Of a stretch of DNA of 7,449 bases, positions 1-7,061 are shown piece by piece. Numbering within the stretch: position 1 is the stretch's first letter; each line of letters starts with the position of its first letter. A program made the position numbers and the translations under genes. A model generated the notes under the pieces. That model made no database searches, had not been told where the DNA came from, and saw only the letters and a program-made list of their open reading frames with translations. Where the stretch lies: the NCBI GenBank assembly GCA_947502965.1, contig CANNCG010000045.1, positions 1 to 7,449 on the forward strand. The letters are read 5' to 3'. The stretch comes from a bacterium. GTDB taxonomy: Bacteria > Margulisbacteria > Marinamargulisbacteria > SXXA01.

Positions 1-2
1 GG

Positions 3-134
3 GCAGGAGGCCCTCCCCTGGACGCCCAAAAACTCCTCGCTCAAATTAGGAATCTAGCCTTTCGTTCTCGGCCCGGTCGCGCCTACCATAGGCGCATAAA
101 ACGTAGGCCCCATAGAAAGTTTTCTTATCATTAA
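3..134 (+). pseudogene. C-terminal tail of a transposase-like protein, cut by the window edge
   Basis: An open frame enters from the left edge and ends at TAA 132-134, giving 43 residues. The tail is strongly basic, with a segment LAQIRNLAFRSRPGRAYHRR followed by further Arg/Lys/His residues. Basic C-termini with an RPGR.Y..R pattern remind me of IS4/DDE transposases, but this is recall from a short fragment and not a family assignment. The frame is open in all 43 codons, while the other two forward frames stop after 15-18 codons. Whether the full gene is intact cannot be judged because its start is outside the window. It is the first of several mobile-element traces flanking the housekeeping block. 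Confidence 0.4.
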
Positions 135-149
135 ACTAGTGCCATTACT

Positions 150-200
150 TGTCAAGGGGTCTCGATATTCCTGTTTTTTAGAAAAAAAAAAAAGGGGGGG
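150..200. other. AT-rich junction with long homopolymers (T6, A12, G7)
   Basis: Between the transposase-like tail and the small minus-strand ORF lie T6 at 174-179, A12 at 182-193 and G7 at 194-200. The stop codon of the 201-299 ORF directly touches the G7 run. Abutting homopolymers at the meeting point of two unrelated, oppositely oriented fragments look like an insertion or deletion scar. No gene or clear terminator hairpin is visible here. Confidence 0.4.
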
Positions 201-299
201 CTAGATAGTTACGATTTTAGAAAGTTCGTGCTTCCCTTTTACTTGTTCTGTAAGGTCATAATCGTAAAAAGCCATTTGTTCACTCCTTGTTAATTTCAT
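201..299 (-). pseudogene. Truncated short ORF with strong RBS, possibly the N-terminus of a transposase
   Basis: The minus strand has ATG at 275-273 with AAGGAG about eight bases upstream, giving MAFYDYDLTEQVKGKHELSK plus IVTI and a TAG stop at 203-201 (24 aa). An in-frame upstream ATG at 299 would give 32 aa, but the ribosome binding site favours 275. The opening F-Y-D-Y-D.....K.HELSKIV resembles N-termini of some IS5/IS1182-like transposases, in which a short acidic/aromatic start leads into a basic helix; this is inference. The reading frame collapses exactly at the C7/T12 homopolymer (minus-strand view), so I read it as a gene start cut off by rearrangement. A genuine 24-residue peptide is the alternative. 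Confidence 0.3.
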
Positions 300-369
300 C
301 TCTCTACTTTACCAAAGTTTGAGCGTAAAAAACATGCCGAACTTGTCTTTTTATTGATTTTTATTTTGC

Positions 370-549
370 AAAAAAAAACCGACAGCCACCGCTGCATCCA
401 ACTATACCTAGCACCCACGAGGGGATCTACAACATCCCCTTACACGATAGGATGTTCAAAACAGAAAAATGACGTTTTAGGCCTGAAAAATAGTCCCAAA
501 TCCCCTTTTTAAATTTTTGTGCCTAATTCTTTCGTTTCGCGACAGCGCC
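370..549 (-). repeat. Left copy of a 180-bp inverted repeat
   Basis: This stretch is the reverse complement of 7270-7449 with six differences in 180 and no gaps: five lie near the outer end and one at 503, and the central 60 bp (439-498) are identical. The outer end is A9 on the plus strand, so both copies end outward in a T9 run. An internal stem AGGGGAT/ATCCCCT lies at 420-440. A weaker 4-bp stem (383-394) sits just before the T9 run in this copy only. Transcripts leaving the pgsA-pssA gene run into this T9, so the copy might terminate them weakly. The inner boundary at 549/550 is sharp. Confidence 0.9.
420..440. repeat. Stem-loop inside the left repeat
   Basis: AGGGGAT at 420-426 and ATCCCCT at 434-440 form a perfect 7-bp stem with a 7-nt loop. 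In the right copy (7379-7399) the base matching 421 is changed, which weakens the stem to five pairs or leaves a bulged C. The structure is therefore intact on only one side. Confidence 0.6.
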
Positions 550-669
550 ACCGGACAAAAAAGCAAGGCCATAAAATGAAGCTCACCTCAGAAGAAGAGA
601 GCGGTCATCAGAAAAGACGCGCGGAACCGTACGTGGTATCCGGGTTCAAACCAAGGGCGACAAAACTAG
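550..669. other. Non-coding 120 bp between left repeat and pgsA-pssA stop
   Basis: I see no gene, promoter or clear terminator here. A plus-strand open frame crosses the stretch but overlaps the repeat and the antisense end of pgsA-pssA and has no recognisable content. A minus-strand segment near 625-655 has GAACC...GGTTC ends but no T-run. Confidence 0.4.
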
Positions 670-1995
670 CTACCCCCGCGATCTCCCATAAAGCGGATAG
701 AGTAAATACATCACAATAAACACAGAGAAAATCTCAGGTGCGGCGATGAAGTTCATGGGCACCCCAATGAGTTTTAAGAGGGTCATAATAAAAAAGGTAA
801 AGGCAGGCCACTTGGTCCTACGAAGAACGGGATGCCGCAACGCTTTGTCCAAATGCGGGTAGGCAATCGTCGAGACCATCAAAAAACTCACGCACAAACT
901 GAGCGCCACTAAAACCCATGCGGCATCGCCCCACAGCGTAGATGCCATAAATATACATACCGTTGCCGCCCCGGTTGGAGAGGGAACTCCCTCGAAAAAA
1001 TCGCTATGCCCCGACCGATCAAAGCGACGCAAGCGATAATGCACAGCGGTGTAATGTAAAAAACCAACAGCCACACTGATCCCAAAGGGAATAGAGAGAG
1101 AGACAAGCCATTGTGTCAACAATACACCGGGCGCAATCCCAAACGAAATATAGTCGGCTTTGGTATCTAGCTTGGCCCCAAATTCTGAAAACACATCAAA
1201 GCGTCGGGCCAGCTTGCCATCCAGGGCATCCAAAATCATCCCGGCCAGAACCGCTGCCGCACCCAAAAGTAACTCGCCAGTGAACCCAAAATAGATGGCC
1301 ACAAGTCCCAATCCAAGATTGAGCATGGTGGCGGTATTGGGAATGATAATGGTCAAGTTTTTCTTGGCTTTTTCTTTGTCCCCTTCTGCTTTGCGCAACG
1401 CTTGCTGCCAAATAAATTTCACAAAATAATCCATAAACGACCACACCGTAATTGCGACCATTGTCCAAACCAAGGTCGTAATCGTCCAGTTTGGCCACAT
1501 CGCCACCCACTGACGCAACCACTCAATCGGAGAAAAAAACCATGGGATCGGAATTTTTTCTACAGGGATACGGGCAAATAATAGGCCACAAATGGGAAGG
1601 GTCAACGCTGTTTTGAGTTTCCCTGTCCAATTGGCGTCGATGATGACCCCGTTTTTGGCAGACACAACGCGCAAGGCCATAATGGCAAACTCACGGGAAA
1701 TAATAATAAATACAGGAAATAAGGTAATCGCACTCGCCTGCAACAAGGGTAAAAAGACCAATACCAAAATTTTGTCCGCCAAGGGATCTAAAATCTTTCC
1801 CATATCCGTGACCTGGTTAAAGCGTCTGGCGACCCAACCGTCCATATAGTCCGTCAAGCAGATGAGGGTATAGAGGAGCACCGCCCAAATCACAATGTAG
1901 TTGGTATGAAAAGGTGTCAGCCAAAAAAGAAGCCCGACCCCCACAATGCGTGTCATGGTTATCCCGTTGGCAAGATTTCGTATTTTGAGTTCCAT
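670..1995 (-). CDS. PgsA-PssA fusion: CDP-diacylglycerol phosphatidyltransferase with two catalytic halves
   Basis: This is a 441-aa inner-membrane protein with two complete CDP-alcohol phosphatidyltransferase modules in one frame. Half 1 (about 1-195) opens with NLANGITMTRI and has D49, D52-G53, A56-R57, G66, D70 and D74; it resembles PgsA, which makes phosphatidylglycerophosphate from CDP-diacylglycerol and glycerol-3-phosphate. A charged linker (about 197-213) leads into half 2, which has D256, D259-G260, A263-R264, G273, D277 and D281, then SFGIAPG and F.GVPSPTGAA. These are PssA hallmarks (type II phosphatidylserine synthase). Both halves keep the full DG..AR........G...D...D signature, so both are probably active. 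I chose ATG 1995 because MELKIRNLANGI matches normal PgsA starts; ATG 2031 adds 12 atypical residues. It lies 115 nt downstream of tyrS. The substrate of half 2 is inferred. Confidence 0.9.
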   Translation of the reverse strand: MELKIRNLANGITMTRIVGVGLLFWLTPFHTNYIVIWAVLLYTLICLTDYMDGWVARRFNQVTDMGKILDPLADKILVLVFLPLLQASAITLFPVFIIISREFAIMALRVVSAKNGVIIDANWTGKLKTALTLPICGLLFARIPVEKIPIPWFFSPIEWLRQWVAMWPNWTITTLVWTMVAITVWSFMDYFVKFIWQQALRKAEGDKEKAKKNLTIIIPNTATMLNLGLGLVAIYFGFTGELLLGAAAVLAGMILDALDGKLARRFDVFSEFGAKLDTKADYISFGIAPGVLLTQWLVSLSIPFGISVAVGFLHYTAVHYRLRRFDRSGHSDFFEGVPSPTGAATVCIFMASTLWGDAAWVLVALSLCVSFLMVSTIAYPHLDKALRHPVLRRTKWPAFTFFIMTLLKLIGVPMNFIAAPEIFSVFIVMYLLYPLYGRSRG

Positions 1996-2008
1996 GGTGA
2001 TATTTTTG

Positions 2009-2037
2009 ATTATACACAGTTTGCAAAGCATTGCCTA
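2009..2037 (-). promoter_or_regulatory. Candidate promoter for pgsA-pssA
   Basis: The minus strand reads TAGGCA (2037-2032), a 17-bp spacer, then a perfect TATAAT (2014-2009). The ATG at 1995 follows 13 nt after the -10, so the start of transcription would leave a leader of only about six bases. There is no Shine-Dalgarno before this ATG. The -35 matches only four of six positions. If used, this promoter rules out the alternative start at 2031, which lies upstream of the -10. Confidence 0.45.
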
Positions 2038-2110
2038 CAGAGGGCATCACTTGGAAGAATACGGCACTTTTGTGACATCTCTTGCCACTGAGAACTTGAA
2101 TGCGGGTGGT

Positions 2111-3298
2111 TTAAATGACGATGATCTTGTAAAACCGTCGTTTGCCTATGCGCAAAACCGCCCCATTTACGGGGGTCCAGAGAAGGTGTATATCCTCTAC
2201 AGGGGCGTCATGGATAGATACCGCTCCTTGCTGTATCAATCGCTGGTATTCTTTGCGAGAAGGGAGGATCTGGTGGTCCAGGACCAAGTCTGAAAGTCGG
2301 AGCGGGACACCGGGGATAGCCAGCTCTGGGATATCGTCGGGGGTATCTTTTTTTGAGAAAATCTGGTTAAAACGTGCTTGGGCTGCATCTGCTTTTTCGG
2401 TGTCATGCAGCATGGTGACGAGGGTGTGGGCGAGCTTTTCTTTGGCAATTTTGGGGTTGAGGGTGCCTGAGAGCATCTGCTCAGAGATGTCTGAAATACG
2501 GATGTCCGGGATATCTGTGAGGAGCGTGTAATAGCGACAAATCAAAGGGTCTGGAATGGACATCAGCTTGCCAAACATGTCGTCCGGGGTGTCTAGGAGG
2601 GGGATATGGTTGCCTAGGGATTTACTCATTTTGGCCTTGCCATCCATCCCTTCGAGAATGGGCACGGTGATCACGGATTGTTCGGATTGTCCGTATTCGC
2701 GTTGGAGATGGCGCCCCATGAGCAGATTGAAAAATTGGTCTGTTCCTCCTATTTCGACATCGCTTTTCAGGACGACTGAATCGTAACCTTGCAGCAGGGG
2801 ATAGAGAAATTCATGGATGGCAATGGGTCTGTTTTCGGAAAAGCGTTTTTTGAAATCATCACGTTCCAACATACGGGCGACGGTATGTCTGGCGGAGAGT
2901 TCGATCATCTCTTTGGCGGACATGCGGCCTAGCCAAGTGGCGTTGAAAACCACGGTTGTTTGGGCCGGGTCTAGTATTTTGAAGACCTGTGTTTGGTAGG
3001 TCATGGCGTTTTGGGCGACCTGGTCCTCTGTCAAAATAGGCCGTGTTTCCGATTTTCCTGTTGGATCGCCAATCATGGCGGTGAAGTTTCCAATCAGAAA
3101 GGTAACATGGTGCCCCATGTCTTGGAGACTGCGCAATTTACGCAGGACTACCATGTGTCCGAGGTGCATGTCTGGTGCAGAGGGATCTGCCCCAAATTTA
3201 ATAGAGAGGCTTTTTCTTGAAAGGGATTCTGGGAATGTGCTGGGAATAATGTCAATAAGGCCACGTAAAAACAAAGCGAGAGAGGGGTGATGTGTCAT
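2111..3298 (-). CDS. tyrS: Tyrosyl-tRNA synthetase
   Basis: This class I aminoacyl-tRNA synthetase of 395 aa attaches tyrosine to tRNA-Tyr in the cytoplasm using ATP. The HIGH-type motif is HLGH at residues 45-48 within FGADPSAPDMHLGH, and the KMSKS loop is at 223-227. The DPSAPD...HLGH and LEGMDGKAKMSKS wording, together with G-GTDQFFNLL near 184-193, marks the TyrZ-like bacterial branch and not the E. coli TyrS type. The last 65 or so residues form an S4-like RNA-binding domain ending in RRFYKIIVI. Length is normal and no key residue is missing. The ATG at 3298 has no clear ribosome binding site. It lies 152 nt after the ccs gene and 115 nt before pgsA-pssA. Confidence 0.96.
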   Translation of the reverse strand: MTHHPSLALFLRGLIDIIPSTFPESLSRKSLSIKFGADPSAPDMHLGHMVVLRKLRSLQDMGHHVTFLIGNFTAMIGDPTGKSETRPILTEDQVAQNAMTYQTQVFKILDPAQTTVVFNATWLGRMSAKEMIELSARHTVARMLERDDFKKRFSENRPIAIHEFLYPLLQGYDSVVLKSDVEIGGTDQFFNLLMGRHLQREYGQSEQSVITVPILEGMDGKAKMSKSLGNHIPLLDTPDDMFGKLMSIPDPLICRYYTLLTDIPDIRISDISEQMLSGTLNPKIAKEKLAHTLVTMLHDTEKADAAQARFNQIFSKKDTPDDIPELAIPGVPLRLSDLVLDHQILPSRKEYQRLIQQGAVSIHDAPVEDIHLLWTPVNGAVLRIGKRRFYKIIVI

Positions 3299-3304
3299 GG
3301 TGCT

Positions 3305-3333
3305 ATGTTAAAAGGATATGGGGAATAGCTCAA
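3305..3333 (-). promoter_or_regulatory. Weak candidate promoter for tyrS
   Basis: The minus strand reads TTGAGC (3333-3328), a 17-bp spacer, then TAACAT (3310-3305), each four of six matches to consensus. The -10 lies six bases before the tyrS ATG, so a transcript from it would be leaderless. The match is weak and would not stand alone, but it fits the same short-leader layout as the other two candidate promoters here. Confidence 0.25.
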
Positions 3334-3344
3334 GGTTGTCTTTC

Positions 3345-3390
3345 CAAATCGCGTTGGTCACATATAAGACGATAGTCTCGCCGCGATTTG
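3345..3390 (-). repeat. Inverted repeat in the ccs-tyrS gap
   Basis: CAAATCGCG (3345-3353) and CGCGATTTG (3382-3390) are perfect 9-bp arms 28 bp apart. Inside is a further AGAC-GATA-GTCT stem (3367-3378). On the minus strand this would form a branched hairpin in the leader of tyrS if transcription reads through from ccs. It has no T-run, so it is not a standard terminator, and it does not show T-box features. Confidence 0.5.
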
Positions 3391-3423
3391 AAATCCTGGT
3401 TTCATTTTTGACCGGGTATATGT

Positions 3424-3447
3424 CTTGTTTCGGCTTTGCCGAACAAG
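3424..3447 (-). repeat. Hairpin directly after the ccs stop codon
   Basis: Three bases past the TAA of the ccs gene, CTTGTTCGGC and GCCGAAACAAG pair around an AAA loop with one bulged base (about 10 pairs). No U-run follows on the minus strand. It could protect the 3' end of the ccs message or act as a Rho-independent-like pause; a full terminator is not supported. Confidence 0.5.
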
Positions 3448-3450
3448 GCA

Positions 3451-6400
3451 TTAAGCCTGAGGGGGCTTTTTTAAAGACCGCCAATACTGTGAGGGTAAGC
3501 TCCCAATCCACAAAACCAAAAGCTGTGTGAAGATAAATACACTTAGCCATACAAAGCCTTTTTCCATAAACCCATAGCTATGCAACCCAATCCCCAGGAG
3601 ATTAACCCCAAACCAGGAAAAAGAGGTGATCACATTACCAAAAATAGCCATCATCATGAGTCCACGTTGGCGAATATAGCCCCCCATCCGGGTATGCAAA
3701 ATTACCGCGTTCCAGAGTACAATGAGAAGGGCTCCGTTTTCTTTGGGATCCCAGCCCCAAAAACGACCCCAGGATTGGTCTGCCCAGATACCGCCCAACA
3801 CAGTCCCTACAAAGCTAAATAAGAGTGCAAAACACACTGTGCCATAGACCATTGCTGTGATCTGCTTTTGGATATCTTCTGAAAAGCCCCGATCACATAC
3901 CCCACGTAAAATATAAACAATCCCCAATGCCCCAGCAAAAAAGGTCGCGCCATAACCGATACAGATGGTCACCACATGGGTCGCCAGCCAGAAATTGGAG
4001 TCTAAAACCGCCTGCATCATTTCAATCGTATCGCCTTGCAAGGCCAAATGGTGGGCCACAATCAGGGTGCAAAAGCCAACGGCCGAACCCACAAAGGCCC
4101 CAATCCCGCCACGATATCGCCGCTCAATCCAGATACTGAGTAATACGGCTACCCACCCCACAAAAATAGCCGAGGTGTATAAATTTGTGACAGGGGGACG
4201 CCCACTAAGCCACATCCGTAACCCGATAGTCACCGTCTGAATCACCGCCCCAAATACCAGACCCAAGAACACCACACGGGACAAACGCCGCCCACGAAAC
4301 GCCCATCCAAAAGCGGCCAATATCATCGTCACCACATAGGCCGTCATTGCCCAAATGAGGGGGTTTGTCTGGTTTAAAAATACTTCTAAACGAAGTTTGC
4401 GAAGTTGCCCAGAGGCAACTCCCGCGGGTGCCGATAACACTGCCGCTGCGGCTGTCATCGCGGCCTCATCCCCATCCAAGTACGCAGACTGTAGGTCCAG
4501 CCATGCCCGCAGGGAGACACCACGCGCAGGTGGGTTTAGCCTAGCCAAGGCATGGTCCCCAAAAGACAAGGGGGTGTCGGACGAGTCTGGTGTTAAAAAT
4601 GCCGCCGTGTCTCCCATAAACCGAAACAACCTAAAGTAACGCAGTAAATCGGGAAGATGTGGCGACTGGGCCTCACCTTCGGACAGGGTATGCTGTGCCG
4701 CCAACTGGCTAAAGATCACCACATTGTCGAGGTAATATCGTACATCGGCATTAAAGTTGGGGTGGCCTTCTACCGATACCGTGTTTTTGAGTTTTTTATA
4801 CATCACCAACTTTTGGTGAAGGCGCACAATCTCACGCTGAAAGGTTGTCCGGTTGGGCGATTCGACCTTGTTGGCTTTGGCGGCCTCATCCTCGACAACG
4901 GTTAAATAGGGCTCAATGTCTTGAAAACTCAGCGCAATGTTCTCTTCCCCAGGCCTTCCAAAAATACCCAGAATCATATGGTTCTGGATACGAAAAACGG
5001 GTAAGGCATTTGCGGTCGCAGGGGTATACATCACGGACAACAGCCAGTCTATCGCGGCCAGTTTTGTGCCATCAGGTAGCTTTAAAGTCTGTTTTTCATT
5101 CAGTGCCAACAAGGTGGCACGTGCCACTGTATCCAGCGGCTTCAAACGCCCTAAATGCATGACTGGGATCTGCCCTACCCCCGTCTCAGCCATCACCGCT
5201 AAGGGACTCAATAGGGAAAGAAACCCTAGGCACAGCGAAAAAAACCACCCTTTTTTATTTCGTTTTCGTCCTGAAAATGCAGCCTCTGAACGGAACGGAG
5301 ACAGGCCTTTAAACTCAGCAAAAACAGTCTTTTTAGGCGCAGGTTTAGGCGCTTCTGGGGGGGGCGTGGGGGTGTTTCCGGGACGTCCTGGTAGCAAACG
5401 TGCTCCAAAATGCCACAACATGCCAAATAAGATACCCAAAGAACTCAGATAGGGCAGCAACCACCCAGGGTTTTCTACCACCTGCAAGATGGTTAAGGTG
5501 TCTTCCTTGCCGTAACTTGCCTGGAAATACGTTTTGCCACGAAAGCGCAATGGTTTGTTCATTTCGATCAACGCAGACTGCAGATTTTCACCGGCAGGGT
5601 CTAATACCAAGACCTGTGACGAGAAATGACTGGGAATGGTGGTGCCAGGATACATCTCACGCCGAAAATCTTGTAGCGCAATCCCATAATCATTGTAATA
5701 CCGCAGCGGCCTGAGCTGAATGCGGTAGGTTTTATCCCCCACGTTTACGGGTTGCTCAACGCCAATACCATTGGAAAGAACCCATGTTCCCAGTACCTGG
5801 TTCCCTTTATGGAGACGCATCCATACCGACATCAGATTGCGATAATCATCACGGGTTACGACGGCTTGCGGCTGAATGGTCAATTGTGGCCCTGCCCCCG
5901 AGTTCGCCTGAATGGCATCTTTGCGTGCGGGGGGGCCGGGGATCATCATATCCAAGCGCGAATTGGGGTACACCCGCAATACTTCCATCCGAAAAGGGAT
6001 TTCCCCGTGAATGATTTCTTTGCCAACAACAAGGGAAGAGGCGGGAATAGACACCACCTTGTCTTTGTTTTCTGAGAGAGAGGACAAAACCACCATCTCG
6101 AACTCTTGCATGCTCTCCGAATACCAAACAGTTTGGCCTTCTTCGATGGCCATCTGGCTTTCATTGGAGACAATGCTAATCCATCCCGAACCTGCCAAAA
6201 GCACAATGGTACTGAGGTGGATCCACCACAAACCAAATTTTTTCCAGCGCAAGGGCATACGCAGCATTGCGGCTGACATATTGATCAACATCAAAATCCC
6301 AATTGTTTTGCCCCCTAAAAAATATGGGAAATCAAAGGACCCCACATCTGCCCACAGAAGCCATGTGTCAAAATACGCTTTTTTTGCGGCAAAAATACCG

Positions 6401-6516
6401 AGCTTTACCTGGGCCAAAGTCATGACAAATACCAAGGCAGCCATGCTTGAAAGCGAAAAAATAGCCCACTTAAAGGAGGACAACCTTAGGATAACTGCGT
6501 GATCCTTTAGGGCCAT
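3451..6516 (-). CDS. System II cytochrome c synthase, ResB-CcsA fusion
   Basis: This 1021-aa inner-membrane protein exports heme and joins it to apocytochrome c (CcsBA type). ResB part (1-375): membrane segments near 15-35, 71-88, 97-117 and 351-370 surround a periplasmic domain. Then come a Pro-rich linker (380-396), a signal-peptide-like segment (424-443, ending AVMAE), a periplasmic domain with GRLKPLDTVARATLL (456-470), and the CcsA membrane part (about 717-1005). The WWD heme-handling motif is WGRFWGWDPKE (916-926). H100, H847, H941 and H979 match in order and spacing the membrane and periplasmic heme-ligand histidines of CcsBA. ATG 6516 overlaps the lipoprotein stop by 10 nt, indicating coupling; an upstream ATG at 6597 would read deep into that gene and is unlikely. 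No ribosome binding site is evident. Confidence 0.93.
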   Translation of the reverse strand: MALKDHAVILRLSSFKWAIFSLSSMAALVFVMTLAQVKLGIFAAKKAYFDTWLLWADVGSFDFPYFLGGKTIGILMLINMSAAMLRMPLRWKKFGLWWIHLSTIVLLAGSGWISIVSNESQMAIEEGQTVWYSESMQEFEMVVLSSLSENKDKVVSIPASSLVVGKEIIHGEIPFRMEVLRVYPNSRLDMMIPGPPARKDAIQANSGAGPQLTIQPQAVVTRDDYRNLMSVWMRLHKGNQVLGTWVLSNGIGVEQPVNVGDKTYRIQLRPLRYYNDYGIALQDFRREMYPGTTIPSHFSSQVLVLDPAGENLQSALIEMNKPLRFRGKTYFQASYGKEDTLTILQVVENPGWLLPYLSSLGILFGMLWHFGARLLPGRPGNTPTPPPEAPKPAPKKTVFAEFKGLSPFRSEAAFSGRKRNKKGWFFSLCLGFLSLLSPLAVMAETGVGQIPVMHLGRLKPLDTVARATLLALNEKQTLKLPDGTKLAAIDWLLSVMYTPATANALPVFRIQNHMILGIFGRPGEENIALSFQDIEPYLTVVEDEAAKANKVESPNRTTFQREIVRLHQKLVMYKKLKNTVSVEGHPNFNADVRYYLDNVVIFSQLAAQHTLSEGEAQSPHLPDLLRYFRLFRFMGDTAAFLTPDSSDTPLSFGDHALARLNPPARGVSLRAWLDLQSAYLDGDEAAMTAAAAVLSAPAGVASGQLRKLRLEVFLNQTNPLIWAMTAYVVTMILAAFGWAFRGRRLSRVVFLGLVFGAVIQTVTIGLRMWLSGRPPVTNLYTSAIFVGWVAVLLSIWIERRYRGGIGAFVGSAVGFCTLIVAHHLALQGDTIEMMQAVLDSNFWLATHVVTICIGYGATFFAGALGIVYILRGVCDRGFSEDIQKQITAMVYGTVCFALLFSFVGTVLGGIWADQSWGRFWGWDPKENGALLIVLWNAVILHTRMGGYIRQRGLMMMAIFGNVITSFSWFGVNLLGIGLHSYGFMEKGFVWLSVFIFTQLLVLWIGSLPSQYWRSLKKPPQA

Positions 6517-7049
6517 ACGACAGATCCCAAAAACTGAGAAAAAACAGCTTCTTCTTGCACCAAGGTAGGCAGCGGTCCCATTAATTTGAAGAACCATGCG
6601 CCGTCAGGTTTTTCCCAGATGGCCACCACGATACGGGTCTGCAAATCCGCAGAGGTCAAGGTCACCATTAATATCGAATCCTCACCAATCCTCAGCAAAC
6701 GGGTCAGCGATTTGAGACCCTCCTCATCCGTAGGGGGTAGCTGCAACTGGCCACGCCAACGGTTAATGTTGGACAACACCCCGCCAGCAGGGCCCGATAA
6801 AAAACTAATGGCCAAGTCAGCAGCACCTGCAGTTCCAGGTACTTCGAAGCTCCCAACGCGAAACGCCGTAGTGGGTTGGGACACCCAGTGTTCGGGTACG
6901 GTCCACGCCGGTGGCGCTGCCGATGCGGTCTCAGACTGGGCAATAGCACGTAGATTTTTCGGCGCTGTGTACACATGAATCTCGCGTTGTTGACATCCGA
7001 GTAGCAATACGGCGAGCACTAGATATCCGAGGTGAAAAAAATTTTTCAT
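6507..7049 (-). CDS. Lipoprotein of unknown function, coupled to cytochrome c biogenesis
   Basis: The 180-aa product starts with a lipoprotein signal peptide: K2, a hydrophobic stretch 7-17 and lipobox LLGC with Cys19 as the lipidated residue. After a loose 25-50 segment comes a conserved-looking domain with W49..P..W, FRVGSFEVPG (63-72), GPAGG...NINRWRGQLQLPP (86-106) and a final WFFKLMGP (152-159). I recall similar proteins beside cytochrome c biogenesis genes in Verrucomicrobiota-like genomes, with no known function. It may act as a periplasmic or membrane-surface partner for heme or cytochrome handling; this rests on position only. ATG 7049 is chosen because it gives the signal peptide directly; an earlier ATG (7121) would put 24 odd residues before it and lie inside the ATGTCACC repeats. 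The stop overlaps the ccs start by 10 nt. Confidence 0.85.
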   Translation of the reverse strand: MKNFFHLGYLVLAVLLLGCQQREIHVYTAPKNLRAIAQSETASAAPPAWTVPEHWVSQPTTAFRVGSFEVPGTAGAADLAISFLSGPAGGVLSNINRWRGQLQLPPTDEEGLKSLTRLLRIGEDSILMVTLTSADLQTRIVVAIWEKPDGAWFFKLMGPLPTLVQEEAVFSQFLGSVVWP

Positions 7050-7061
7050 GGCTGTCAAAAG

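Noticed and set aside
127..155. Minus-strand TTGACA-17 bp-AATGAT promoter-like pair
   Set aside because: The -10 matches only four of six, and it points off the left edge, antisense to the transposase-like tail; nothing supports its use.
620..660. Minus-strand stretch with CACGTACGGTTC, similar to group II intron domain V ends
   Set aside because: The partner arm lacks the AGC triad and the GNRA-type loop is missing; the match is too short and no reverse transcriptase is present.
625..665. Plus-strand GGGTTCAAACC resembling a tRNA T-arm
   Set aside because: The T-stem would need G opposite A at two of five positions, and no anticodon or D-arm lies upstream.
519..719. Plus-strand 66-aa open frame after the left repeat
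   Set aside because: It starts inside the repeat, overlaps the antisense end of pgsA-pssA, and has no ribosome binding site or recognisable composition.
3299..3450. T-box or other known riboswitch before tyrS
   Set aside because: No T-box consensus or terminator/antiterminator pair with a U-run is present.
3308..3550. Minus-strand 80-aa frame across the ccs end and the tyrS leader
   Set aside because: Most of it is out of frame with and overlaps the conserved ccs C-terminus; the rest covers the structured gap, and no family is recognisable.
6517..6597. Longer N-terminus of the ccs gene from ATG 6597
   Set aside because: It would overlap the lipoprotein gene by 91 nt and add 27 residues lying before the normal ResB start.
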